A DNA stretch of 64,000 bases from Falciphora oryzae. Its lineage: Eukaryota > Ascomycota > Sordariomycetes > Magnaporthales > Magnaporthaceae. The DNA is taken from positions 2,205,630 through 2,269,629 of the forward strand of contig JNVV01000002.1 of the NCBI GenBank assembly GCA_000733355.1, written 5' to 3'. How positions within the stretch are numbered: the first letter of the stretch is position 1; each line of letters opens with the position of its first letter. The position numbers were made by a program, and so were the translations under genes. Below the pieces are notes generated by a model. That model had not been told where the DNA came from. It was given only the letters and a program-made list of their open reading frames with translations, and ran no database searches. Shown here piece after piece: positions 32,435-43,453 of this stretch.

Positions 32435-35173
32435 ATGCATTTCTCACCATCCTTGATTACATGGGCGAGCCTGGGCTTCCCCGGCCTCGCCCTTGCCGTC
32501 TGCCCCTATGCCGACCCCTCTGCCTTCCGCCCCAGGGACGAGGCCGCGGCCCCCAACGGGGGCTTCAACAGCCAGTTCACCGTCGACAGCAAGGACAAGT
32601 TCCTCACCAACGACTTTGGCGGGCCCATCGGCGACCAGTTCAGCCTGAAGGCCGGCGACCGCGGCCCCACGCTGCTGGAGGACTTCATCTTCCGCGAGAA
32701 GATCACTCGGTTCGACCACGAGCGAGTAAGTGCTTGCTGCCCTCACTTGATGACCAGACGAGCTTTGACTCGCCTCATCATTGTCGGCTCTCTCGTTGTC
32801 ATGATCAGTGCCGCTGACTCATCATCAAGGTCCCTGAGCGAGCTGTCCACGCCCGGGGTGCTGGCGCATACGGTACCTTCACCAGCTATGGAGACTTCAG
32901 GAACATCACGGCCGCGTCTTTCCTCAGCGCCGCTGGGAAGAAGACCGAGACCTTTGTCCGCTTCTCCACCGTCGCTGGATCCAGGGGAAGTGCAGACACC
33001 GTCAGGGATATCCGCGGGTTTGCCACTAGGCTGTACGTCCCTTCCTCCCGTTGTGTGTCGAAGCAATGTCCGGCTCCTATCAACAGAACTTTTGACTTAC
33101 TGAATTCTACTTACTTTACAGTTACACGGACGAGGGCAACTTTGGTGAGTTGAACCTGTCATCCGTTCACAATCTTTTACCTCGGTATTTCCCGACTAAC
33201 ACATTGTGCTTTCTAGACATTGTTGGCAACAACGTCCCTGTGTTTTTCATTCAGGATGCTATCCGGTTCCCTGACTTGATCCACGCGGTCAAGCCCAGCC
33301 CGAACAACGAGATTCCCCAGGCTGCGACTGCTCATGACAGCGCGTGGGACTTCTTCAGCTCGCAGCCGTAAGTTCCCCTGAGACCTCACGCCATTGTCTG
33401 TGCCGGGAAGCAATTTCGCTAACCCAACACGCTCCTTTCCAGGTCTACTATGCACGCCCTTTTCTGGGCCATGTCGCCGCACGGAACCCCGCGCTCGTAC
33501 CGTCACATGGACGGGTTCGGCGTGCACTCGTTCCGCCTGGTGAACGACAAGGGCGAGTCGCACCTGGTCAAGTTCCACTGGAAGACGAAGCAGGGCCTGG
33601 CCAGCATGATCTGGGAGGAGGCCCAGATCCTGTCGGGCAAGAACGCCGACTTCCACCGCCGGGACCTGTGGGACGCCATCGAGGCCGGCAACGGGCCCGA
33701 GTGGGAGCTCAGCATCCAGCTGGTCAAGGAGGAAGACGCGATCGCGTTTGGCTTCGACATGCTCGACCCCACCAAGATCCTCCCCCAGGAGCTGGCGCCC
33801 CTCCAGCCCCTGGGCGTGATGAAGCTGGACCGGAACCCGACCAACTACTTTGCCGAGACGGAGCAGGCCATGGTAAGCAAGCCAGTCAGCCGGACAGCCC
33901 CTTAATGGGTTGGGGATGGCGAGCCCCCAGCTAACAGCCGCGATTAGTTCCAAGTTGGACACGTCGTCCGCGGTATCGACTTCAGCGAGGACCCTCTGAT
34001 GCAGGGCCGCATCTTCTCGTACCTGGACACCCAGCTCAACCGCCACGGTGGTCCCAACTTTGAGCGTGAGTTGGACAAATAACCCCTGGATTCGAAATGG
34101 AACCGGGTATAAAGTAACAAGTGCTGACTCTTCCTATGTTGGTGGCTCGCAGAGATTCCGGTCAATCGCCCGCGTGTTGCTGTTCATAGCAACCACCGCG
34201 ATGGTGCCGCGCAGATGATGATCCACAAGAACATCTACCCTTGTAAGTTCATATCTATTAAGTCGTCCACATCTACCATGTGTGGTTGCCTCTGAGCGAA
34301 CGTGACTAACGCACCACTTCCCTTGCCACAGACTCCCCCAGCGCTTTGAGCAACGGCCCCAAGCAGGCGGACCAGGAGAACGGCCGCGGCTTCTTCACTG
34401 CCCCCAAGCGCACGGCGTCGGGCGGCCTCAAGCGGGCGCTTTCTGAGACCTTCAACGACCACTGGACGCAGCCGCGCCTCTTCTTCAACAGCCTGGCCAA
34501 GGAGGAGCAGCAGATGGTGGTCAACGCGATCCGGTTCGAGCTCAGCAACATCAAGTCCGAGGTCGTGCGCAAGAACGTGCTGCAGCAGCTCAACCTGATC
34601 CACAACGGCATCGCGACGCGCGTGGCCAAGGCCGTCGGCATGCAGGCGCCCGCGCCCGACTCGCGCTTCTACCACAACAACAAGACCGCCGGCCTCTCCG
34701 TCTTCAGCAAGCCGCTGCCCACCATCAAGGGCCTGCGCGTCGCGGTGCTCGCGTCGGCCGGCTCGGCGGGCCCGGCCACCAGCCTCAAGGACGCGCTCAA
34801 GGCCGAGGGGCTCGAGGTGACGGTCGTGGGCGAGTTCCAGGCCCAGGGCATCGACGCGACCTACTCGGCGTCCGACGCCACCGTCTTCGACGGCCTGGTC
34901 GTGGCGCCCGGCGCCGAGGCGCTCTTTGGCGGCGACGGCGCCAAGTCGACCCTGTTCCCGCTCGGCAGGCCCGCCCAGCTGGTGCTCGACGCCTACCGCT
35001 GGGGCAAGCCCGTCGGCGCCCTGGGCTCGGCGGCGGACGTGCTCAAGAACGTGGGCGTGCCCGACGGCAACGGCGTGTACAAGGGCACCGACTCGGGGGC
35101 GTTCGTCGGCGACTTCAAGAAGGAGCTGACGCAGTACAGGTTCCTTGACAGATTCCCTGTCGACTCGGAGTAA
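32435..35173 (+). CDS. Secreted large-subunit catalase with C-terminal DJ-1/PfpI-like domain
   Basis: Eight exons: 32435-32725, 32830-33032, 33122-33144, 33217-33367, 33443-33872, 33948-34065, 34153-34242 and 34332-35173, giving 715 aa. All introns are short GT-AG. Exon 3 is only 23 bp. It breaks down hydrogen peroxide. A signal peptide is evident ([21 protein letters not shown], about 1-21), so this is the extracellular CatB/CAT-3-like class. The catalytic His is in [10 protein letters not shown] (H104), the distal Asn in VGNNVPVFF (177-178), and the proximal haem Tyr in RIFSYLDTQ (Y391). The C-terminal flavodoxin/DJ-1-like domain starts at [11 protein letters not shown] (about 570) and lacks a nucleophile role in this family. 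Large-subunit catalases of about 700 aa are tetrameric and stress-resistant. Confidence 0.95.
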
Positions 35174-36167
35174 GGGCAGGGTGGGGGGAAGGAGGGGCGC
35201 TCGCTTGGACGGGTGGCAGGGAACGGGGGCTATGAAGCCTGCTGCTCACGAGGTTTACGTTTCTTATGTTTTCATTTCACGTGTATCTAGTTTCACTTAA
35301 TGTAATCGAGCCCGTCTCGCCTCTTCAACAAGCCTTGCTTCGTGAACAAGACCTTGCATCTTTTTTTTGACAAACGATGCACAACATACTTGCATCGCAT
35401 AGACGAGCCATCACGTGTGGCACTATTGGCATGGCCGCAGGTTGGGCCGCAGAGCGTGGAGTCCACCGCCTGCTATCGTTGAAGAGGGGACATTCTTGTC
35501 TCCTTGGTGTTTTCCAATGTATGAGGCTCCCAAGGAGGGGAACGGAGTTGGAGGTCGGCTCGGGGCTGGCTGGACTAGGAGGGTTCGGATCTTGGAGCCT
35601 GTCGTCTGGTGATGTGCTGCCAGCTGGAGCCCGGGGTGGGCTCGTGGGGTCACGACTCGGACGAAAGTGTCAAACCGAATGACTGTTTGACTGCCCGGTG
35701 ATCGGATCGACAATGAAGCCTACGCAGAGACCTAGCGCTCCACTTTACTGATTGGCCGGTGGGGCTTCTAGAGACGCCGGCGAATGGGATGTAATGCGGG
35801 GAAGTCCGCCGCCGCCCCGCTGGGCCCGGCTATTCCCCTTTAGGCTTGCCGCGTTGGCCCTCGATTGTGCCTGAGATGGATGATGACACAGCAGCGGGCA
35901 CGCGCGGGCCGCCGTTGTGAACACGAGCCGCCGCCTCACTCTCAACCTTCCAACGACCAGCCCTCTTTCTCGCCAACTTTGGACGTCAATCGTCGACTTC
36001 AACTTCCCGTCTATACCGTATCGAAGCGACCTGATTGTTTTGCTACACTACCAACAGACCGCCCAATGAGTCCGAGGTAGCAAGCAGGTGGCAAACATCA
36101 TCGCCCCGGCCATCGCGCTATCGGCGACGACAGCAATCAACGACAGCGACGCCAAACCGACGGCACA
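35174..36167. promoter_or_regulatory. Intergenic region and leader of the nucleoside transporter gene
   Basis: About 1 kb with no supported gene. The 3' part probably contains the transporter's 5' UTR, including a four-codon upstream ORF at 36066-36080, listed separately. Confidence 0.45.
36066..36080 (+). promoter_or_regulatory. Minimal upstream ORF (M-S-P-R-stop) before the nucleoside transporter
   Basis: ATGAGTCCGAGGTAG ends 87 bp before the main ATG. It is only relevant if transcription starts upstream of it; the sequence CCGAG|GTAGCA could alternatively be a splice donor. Confidence 0.35.
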
Positions 36168-37586
36168 ATGGATCGCCTCCGCGGACTCTTCTCGCGCGGC
36201 AAGTCGTCGTCGCGGGACGGCCAGGCGTACGAGCCGCTCCCGGACGACGGCGAGGGGAGCGCCTCGTTCCAGGGGCGCGACCACGACGAGCACGACGGCC
36301 ACGACATACCCTTCTCGTGGGTCGAGTACTCCATCTTCGCCATGCTCGGCGTCGCCATGCTGTGGGCCTGGAACATGTTCCTCGCCGCAGCCCCTTACTT
36401 CGTCACGCGGTTCCACGACGACGCCTGGCTGGTCGGCAACTTCCAGTCCGCCATCATCTCCACGTCGACCGTCACCAACCTGGGCGCCATGCTGCTTCTC
36501 GCAAACGTCCAGGGCTCCGCCTCGTACCCCTTCCGCATCACCACCTCCCTCGTCATGAACGTCGGCCTCTTCTCGCTCCTGACCGCCTCCACCACCTTCT
36601 TCCTCGACGTCTCGCCCAGGCTCTACGCCGGCTTCCTCCTCGCCATGGTCGCCCTGAGCGCCTGGGCCACGGGCCTAATGCAGAACGGCGCCTTCGCCTT
36701 CGCCGCCGGCTTCGGCCGCCCCGAGTACATGCAGGCCATCATGACGGGCCAGGGCGTGTCCGGCGTCCTGCCGTCCATCGCCCAGATGGTCTCGTACCTC
36801 GCCTTCTCCGAGGACTCTGCCGCCGGCCACGACGCTCAGTCCCGGCAGCGGGGCCAGGCGAGCGCCGGGGCCGCCGCCTTCTACTACTTCCTCACCGCCG
36901 TCGTGGTCTCCTCCGCCGCCCTGGCCGCCTTCCTCCCGCTGATCCGCCGCCACAACCGCATCGTCGAGAGCCGCATGTCGGACCGCATGGCCGCGTCCCA
37001 CGCCTCGGTCGAGGAGGCCGAGCGCGCCGCCCGCCGCGTCGTGGGGCCCGTCGCCCTCTTCCGCAAACTGTACTTCCCCGCGGGCGCCGTCTTTATCTGC
37101 TTCGCCGTCACCATGTTCTTCCCCGTCTTCACGTCCAAGATCGTGTCGGTGCGGAGCAGCCAAGGCGGAGAGCCGCTGCCGCCCCTCTTCCAGCCGGGCG
37201 CCTTCATCCCGCTCGCCTTCTTCTTCTGGAACCTCGGCGACCTCGCCGGCCGCGTCCTGACGGCGCACCCGGTCTTCGCCGCGCTCCGCCGCCGGCCGTC
37301 GGCCCTCTTCGGCCTCGCCGTCGCGCGCGTCTGCTTCCTGCCCCTCTACATGCTCTGCAACGTCGGCGGCCGCGGCGCCGTCGTGCGCAGCGACCTTTTC
37401 TACCTGCTGCTCGTCCAGCTGCCCTTTGGCTTCACTAGCGGCTGGCTCGGCAGCAGCGCCATGATGGCCGCCGCCGACTGGGTCGACGAGCCCGAGCGCG
37501 AGGCCGCCGGCGGCTTCATGGGCCTCTGCCTCGTCGCCGGCCTCGCTGCCGGGAGCGTGCTGAGCTTTACTGTCTCGGGCACCTGA
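36168..37586 (+). CDS. FUN26: Equilibrative nucleoside transporter (SLC29/Fun26 family)
   Basis: Single exon, 472 aa. The N-terminal 50 residues are hydrophilic and acidic (GEGSASFQGRDHDEHDG), then about eleven hydrophobic spans follow. Family-typical features are the first span ending in GVAMLWAWNMFLAAAPYF (about 60-77), the LMQNGAFAFAAGFGRPEYMQAIMTGQGVSG block (about 165-195) and the late FFWNLGDLAGRVL span (about 349-361). It moves nucleosides, and in yeast Fun26 also nucleobases, across the vacuolar or plasma membrane. A large hydrophilic loop after span 6 (DSAAGHDAQSRQRG) is typical. A paralogue with another localisation cannot be distinguished. The reading frame opposite and the +1 frame are long because of high GC and are shadows. 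Confidence 0.92.
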   Translation: MDRLRGLFSRGKSSSRDGQAYEPLPDDGEGSASFQGRDHDEHDGHDIPFSWVEYSIFAMLGVAMLWAWNMFLAAAPYFVTRFHDDAWLVGNFQSAIISTSTVTNLGAMLLLANVQGSASYPFRITTSLVMNVGLFSLLTASTTFFLDVSPRLYAGFLLAMVALSAWATGLMQNGAFAFAAGFGRPEYMQAIMTGQGVSGVLPSIAQMVSYLAFSEDSAAGHDAQSRQRGQASAGAAAFYYFLTAVVVSSAALAAFLPLIRRHNRIVESRMSDRMAASHASVEEAERAARRVVGPVALFRKLYFPAGAVFICFAVTMFFPVFTSKIVSVRSSQGGEPLPPLFQPGAFIPLAFFFWNLGDLAGRVLTAHPVFAALRRRPSALFGLAVARVCFLPLYMLCNVGGRGAVVRSDLFYLLLVQLPFGFTSGWLGSSAMMAAADWVDEPEREAAGGFMGLCLVAGLAAGSVLSFTVSGT

Positions 37587-38705
37587 GGGGGTTTAGACCT
37601 AAGCTTTGCTGTGGTTTGTCTTCTTTCGCATAGACGAGGCGCGTGATTTTGACTTTTGAAGCTTGGCTGTTTCCATTTGAGCCTATTTCCCCGTAGACAT
37701 TCTCAGAACGAACGGGCTCTTTGGCCCGTTCAGTCTCTTTCACTTTTATCATTCGCGGATGGGCGGCGTTTGGGGGAACAGCATAGGAACACAGCGGCTA
37801 CGGCTCGACATGCCCAAGACCTTGTGCGAGGGACATGATATAGCGAGATGGCCTCGCTGCGAATTCGACATATTCTGATTCATCTCTCAGCCTATGCTTA
37901 TTCCCGACATTTTGTTGACTTACTTGTAGTGATGCCAGTAGGCGGATTGTATTAGGCATATGATTTGAACGTCGGATCTGCAACCAACCTCGCATCTCGG
38001 ACGCACACATCAAAATCCCACACTTTGCATGGACATGGACCAGAAATCATGGATGAGAGTGGGATAGTCGATTCACGAATCTATCGGAATATCCAACTGA
38101 AGTATGCTGGCCGGTACTCGCCAGCCCGGCAACCTCAACTTGGCTGGCATGCGCCGCGCCAGAGACGTACGTTATTCCGTACGTGGGGTTACAGACCTTG
38201 TAAACGCCCATCGAGGGCCCTCTCGCCAGAGTCAAAAACAAAGGAAAATAAAACAAGAAACGATACATGAGAGCCTTGCACAGGTGGGTGACCTGGTTAT
38301 ACTGCTGTATGTGTGTGACTGAACGTGGTCTGTTGCCTCGCCCATCAAGGGCGGGCGAGGCTTCTTCCTCTTGCCCCCTTCGGCCAAACGACCACTAAAA
38401 AAAATGACCACCGTGATTTTTTTTTGTCATGAGCCACCCACCATCTATCCCATTGTATAGTTCCTCGTTAAAACGCCGTTAGTGTAGTTTTGCGCTGTAA
38501 AAACAACACATTACCGAATTATATAGTAATGTTGAGCACAGCAGGATCGTAAGTGGTCCTGCCATGCTTCCAAAAACAGACCGGACGCCACCCTATGCCC
38601 TTTCCCGAGAAGGGCTTTATATGAAAAATAGATGCGAGGCACATAGGAAATGTTGGATGAAAGAGTGAGAGTGCCGATAGTGTTTGGTGCAGTGCAGGGC
38701 ACTGA
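37587..38705. other. Convergent spacer between the nucleoside transporter and MDM34
   Basis: 1.1 kb with no supported gene. It contains a GC-rich hairpin at 38335-38361 in the downstream region of MDM34. Confidence 0.45.
38335..38361. repeat. GC-rich hairpin
   Basis: Nine-base arms GCCTCGCCC (38335-38343) and GGGCGAGGC (38353-38361) with a 9-base loop, in the convergent 3' region. It could affect transcript ends of either gene; function unproven. Confidence 0.5.
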
Positions 38706-40886
38706 TCACGAGCTCGTTGACCTGGGTTGAGCCTCGTATGCTGGGGGCGGCAAGTCCTCCCGGTCGTCCCAGAAGTTCGGGTTCCGCTGCTTCTCGTCGT
38801 AGACGCGTTTGGCGATCTCGCCAGCCATCTTCATGATCCAAGCCTGTTCTAATATCACAGAAGGGGCTTCCGAGTTTGTGCGTGGTCGAAGAGGTTCGCT
38901 GCCAGTCTTGGTGCTCTTCTTCTCTTTGGCTTCCGAGCTGCCGACTGGGATGGTGTTCTCCTTGGTAGGCTCCGTCTGAGCCATCGGGGGTTCTGTCGTT
39001 TCTACCCTGGCCGTTCCGGGCACTGGGGTGAACACATCACGTTCCAGGGCAACGCGCTGATGGAGTTGAGGCCGATCGTCGCCAGCTCCGTACCGGATTC
39101 TACTCCAGCTTGATGGGTCAGGGACAGACTCCTCCTCTGGCTCCTCGGGAATAGAAGCCGACGTGGGGTAGTCTGACGAGGGGGGCTGGACCGACGACGC
39201 GTCGTCGTCGGTCTCTGCCATATCGCTGCTGGCTTCTGATTCGGTCTTGCGTCTGAGGTTGACAACCCTGGTCTTCTTTTTCCGGTTGGCGTACGGCTTG
39301 GCGTGCCGGCTCGAGCCGAGACCGAGACCAGTGGTCGCAGAGTTCATGCTGACCAATGACGGGCGTGATGGAAGCTGCCCGTTGGACTGACTGCTCGTAT
39401 CCGAGAAGGTGTAGACCGTCGAGGAGCCGTGGAACGAATGTGACTTCACCAGACTGGGCGCCAGTGGTGGCGGCGAGCTGCTGCCCTCAACCTTGTCTAC
39501 CGGGCCGGCCTTGGCTCGGAAAATGACTTCGGGGGCTGGAGGCGTGGAGAGCGCTGAGGTTAGGTGCGAGTTTATGAGGGACGACAAGTGGGAAAGACTG
39601 CGCTGCGAGAAGAGCGACTGCAGGTCAGCGCCGCCGTTGACGGCGATGTTGGAGATCTCGCTGGGATCCACGAGGTTTCCGTTCGCATCAACGGCGTCGA
39701 CGGGAGGGCTGGCAAATGGATTGACCGTGGTCTCATCCGTCTCGTCCAGCTTCTCCTCCTCGTCCTTGGGGAGCTGGTCTGGACACCATAGCTGCAGGGA
39801 GAGCTTGTGGATAATGGCAGGTAGCTCATCCATCATCAGGTTCCTCAGCTTCCCCTCAATGGTTCTTTGCAGATAGTCCCGCACGAACTGTATCGAGTCG
39901 AAGGTCGACGAGACCTTGAGGGACTCGAGTGGGTCATTACGAAAGACCAGGGTCAGGCCCTTCTGTTTGGAGAAGACGACGATGATGAAAGCAGAGAGCT
40001 TGATCTCTGACAACGTAATCTGGAGAGGGATCGTCAAGCCCGAGGCGGCTGCTAGGGGCGTTGGCGACGTGAAGCTCGGCTTGGAGTGCAGGGAGGTGTT
40101 CAGGGGGTTTGCCTGTGATGTCTATATTAGTCTCTGATATGATGCAATAGCTGCACCTCGGCAGTGTTCTTGGTTCGAGAAACGCGGATCCCTGTCCACT
40201 AATTTCCGCACCCAATGCGCGGCAAGCAACAAGCCCCGGAAAGAGGGGGGACGCGACTCTTCGTGGGGATCGGCTCCATCGCAATGAAATCAAGATCAAG
40301 CGAGTGATGCTGAGGGAAGTTGAAGGAGCGCGTCGAGGGGGTACTCCTGACCCCCTCGCCAAGTCCCCCTGCACTCGCCGGGAGGGCGCGATTGGGATCG
40401 AGGGCGCAAGCAGCGCTTGCTGGGTGTTGCGGCGAACATCGTGTGCCACGAGGGGCATGCACGCCAATGGAGAGGTAGGAAAGAAAGGAAGCGAGTATGT
40501 TGTTGTGCGTATGCTCTGCAGTTGAGCTCGCGGGCTGAGGTGTTGATGGCGGGGGTTGTTGGTGCTGTCGCATCGCGAACGTGGGCAGGAAACAAGAGGC
40601 CGAAAAAAAGGAAACTCACCTGAACTCTTGTCTTGAGCGTCAAGAACGCGTCGCCCGAGTAGCACATCTTGAAGATGCCCCTGAACCTATCCTCGGCCAA
40701 GTCGCCGATCTCGAGGATCTCCAGTTCTGGCGGCACGGAGCCAAGGTTGAACTCGGTCACAAGGATGTCGTCGACTATTATCGGAGGCTTCGGGGACTTG
40801 TTCAGGGCCGTCGTGAGCAGGTCGCGCGCGCGCTGGTAGAAGCTCGCGTCGGCCGCGAGCGGCGACCAGTTGAAGTTGAAGGCCAT
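38706..40886 (-). CDS. MDM34: Mitochondrial distribution and morphology protein 34 (ERMES subunit)
   Basis: Two exons, 40886-40620 and 40112-38706, phase 0, giving 557 aa. Mdm34 is the outer-mitochondrial-membrane subunit of ERMES, the ER-mitochondria tether that moves phospholipids. The N-terminus [17 protein letters not shown] and the blocks [39 protein letters not shown] and [20 protein letters not shown] form the lipid-binding SMP domain (about 1-210). The remainder is a disordered Ser/Pro/Glu-rich region, including [15 protein letters not shown], a conserved basic patch, and a short conserved end ([20 protein letters not shown]). The intron is 507 bp, far longer than any other in the window, and its first 320 bases contain no in-frame stop, so retention would give a 196-residue SMP-truncated product. 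Confidence 0.95.
40113..40619 (-). other. Unusually long (507-bp) intron of MDM34
   Basis: Donor CAG|GTGAGT at 40619, acceptor CACAG|GCA at 40113. It is inferred from exact continuity of the SMP domain across the junction. No further exon is needed. Confidence 0.8.
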
Positions 40887-43185
40887 GTCGAACGGCTGTT
40901 ATGCGAGCATGGCGCGGTGCGGTGGTGGTCGCCTCTGTCGGGAGAAGCTCGTGGGCTGGAGCTCGCGTGGGCGTGTCTGGTGGTGGGAACGGCGCGCGCG
41001 TAGGGCAAAAAGGGGGTGCGCAGAAGCGAATTTGGGGGAGATCGAATTGCAAGGGCCGGTCGGGTGGTCGCCGAAGGGGTACTCGGGGTTCGACGGCAAC
41101 TGTGTGGTGAAAGAGAGCGGGAAGAAAAGGTCGGCCTGGGATCAAACAAAATCGGCACAAAGGATGAAGGCTGGTTTGAGGGAGTGACGGATCGCAGGAC
41201 TGAGAAGCTTTGCTGCGTGCCGGATAAGTGTGTGGGATGACGCTAGTGGAGGGCGGCCTGGGGGAAAATTTTTGGGGCGGCGGGTGGCCCTCGGATGGAC
41301 CAGGCGTGTGGCTTGGACGGAGGCGGCGGCCGTTTCCGAGGGTTACATAAGCAGAGACAGCCACTCATGCGCCGGCAGGCGTCGCATCCCACTCACGCGC
41401 GGGAATTGCAAGACAGGCGCGGAAGGATCTGGGCATCTGATTAAGGTCAATGGATCGAAAAGACCTGATCTGACCCCAAAAACATGCCACAGGTCGCCCG
41501 CGCCTTTTTCCTGGGGAACGGTGGCACGAGATGTGCAGGCCGCTCGCGCCTGGGCTGCCGACTTATGTATAGGCGTTTGCGCCAGTTGATGGTGCTGCCA
41601 CTGCCCCTCCTCTCCCCTCCATCTCCCCTCTCTACTCTGTCTAAAGTGCCTCACTTGGACGCCCATGGAAGCTGGTAGACTAGCAGCCCGAGGCGGTCAG
41701 CCCAACCTTCTGCCAGCTTTCTGCCGCACCACTTCCTTGGTGCCCTATCCCTCCCAGTTCTGCCCATAAGTGCCTGCATCGTATAGGTACGCAGCCCATG
41801 GTACGGTTGGACAACGTACACGCACGCCACGCATGTGCAGCCCGGCGGCCAGAGGAACATGAGCGTCTCCGGCCACGGCTAGGCGCTGGACACTAGACCA
41901 TGATCTCCTTTCGTCCGCCCTCTTTTTTTTCTCTTCTTGCGCGCCTCAAGCCAGCTCGTGGTCTGGCCGCCCGGTTTCGTTTACATACCCGGGGTCTCGG
42001 CTGAGTCAAATACTGTGCCCCCAGGCATGGCGAAGACCACAAACACCGCATTGATCTAATTTCTGTTAGTCGGATTCTCCGCCCGCTCAGTCGACTGGGC
42101 TCAGGGAAAGCCCTCGGTGCTCGCTCCCCCTCCTGCCGGGGTCGCGTGCACAGCGCCGACTGGCCAGACTAAACGTGGGGACGATGATGTCGAAGTGGGA
42201 CACTGGGGCAAAATCTGCAGGCCGACGGAGGTCGAAGCAGCGTATCCCTTCTCTCGTCGCCTCTCGCTACACTGCAAAGGGAAGGCCAAAACACGCCGGG
42301 CCTATTCTTGGCTCTCCCCGCACAGGGAGTCTTCCGGCCTGGCGAATGGCGTCAAGGGAGATCCGACTGACCGCCTTTCTGCCTGCAGCCGTGTCAATGC
42401 AGTCCAGGTGGCTTCCACACCGCCATCGTGCGAGCCCGAGCCCGGGACTATTTATTTTGCACAGCCCTCCCGCTAACAAAGCCAAAAGAAACACCAACCA
42501 GCCACCTGCTCGAGGGTGTATGTGCCAACGTATACCTTTGTCCCTAATCGAGGGGATATCCGCCTCAACCGCAAACGCGCGCTACGAATAAGCCTTCCCG
42601 CTGTTGAGGACCGGGCTCTCCGCCATCCCAACTGCCGCACCACCAGCGCGTCCGATGCTCGGGAGAAACCCGGCATTGGGTCAAGACTGAACCCATTGGG
42701 CATTGAGGCGGAGCGCCCGATCAGATCGACCCTGTGTGCCTGTGTGCCCTAACCCAGTAGCACGACACGAGTCATGTCCTCTGCGCTGTCCGGGCATCTG
42801 CTTGCAACGGCTTGGCGCTCCACTGGTTTGCGAGCCAGTGGGGTGACTGACAACACGAAAATGCACCAGCATATGGGGGGTTAAACTCTCGGCGGATGTA
42901 AAGGCTTCCTTGCCGTGTAGATTCCTACCTAGTCGTTGCCAAGGGGCGACATGGATCTCTGGGCCTGAGATGGCTGACGCGTCAACGTCCGGGCCCCGGA
43001 GACGGCCACGGGCGAGGCCGAGGTGCTCGAGGGCGTTCAGGGGCTAGATCCCGTCTCAGGTGCTGCTTGCAGACGGCTATCACATGCAGCAACGGTAGGC
43101 AATAGTATATGTTCGTGGGATGTTACTGGTCACGGCGTGTCGTGTTTGAATCCACGCGCGCACAGCAGGTAGACGTCGCGCCATT
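40887..43185. promoter_or_regulatory. 2.3-kb divergent region between MDM34 (-) and phospholipase C (+)
   Basis: No supported gene. The region nearest phospholipase C contains two upstream ATGs, listed separately. An inverted CCACTGG/CCAGTGG pair at about 42822-42842 is visible but has no assigned role. Confidence 0.45.
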
Positions 43186-43453
43186 ATGTCGCGCGAGTTC
43201 CCCATCCAACAGCACAAGGCCGGCGGAGGCCACCCAAGCGCGGAGCGCCAGGGCGTCAATGACCGACTGGACGAGTCTCTCCTGGGCCACTACTCCAAAG
43301 TCTTTGCCCGGTATAGCGGCCCCAACAACAAATGGACTCGAGACCAGGTCGCCGTGTTCATGCAGCATGTCCAGCTCGAGGACGCCAACGGCCCGGCCGG
43401 CTACCTGGCCGAGAAGGATGAGCTCGAGTTCAGCGAGTTCCTGCAGTACATGA
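43084..43453 (+). promoter_or_regulatory. Upstream ORFs in the phospholipase C leader
   Basis: A four-codon ORF (M-Q-Q-R-stop, 43084-43098) is followed by an ATG at 43109 that opens a 114-codon frame overlapping the true start at 43186 in another phase and running to 43453. If the transcript begins upstream of 43084, scanning ribosomes would meet both before the main start. Alternatively the transcription start lies between 43111 and 43186. Confidence 0.4.

Noticed and set aside
33213..34046. 277-codon frame antisense to catalase
   Set aside because: It crosses catalase exons and introns and has no domain; the opposite strand is clearly catalase.
36035..37438. 467-codon frame in another phase over the nucleoside transporter
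   Set aside because: Arg/Pro/His-dominated composition typical of a shifted frame; the transporter frame has real membrane spans and family motifs.
42815..42850. CCACTGG...CCAGTGG stem considered as part of a tRNA or hairpin gene
   Set aside because: No tRNA arms or promoter boxes can be laid out around it.
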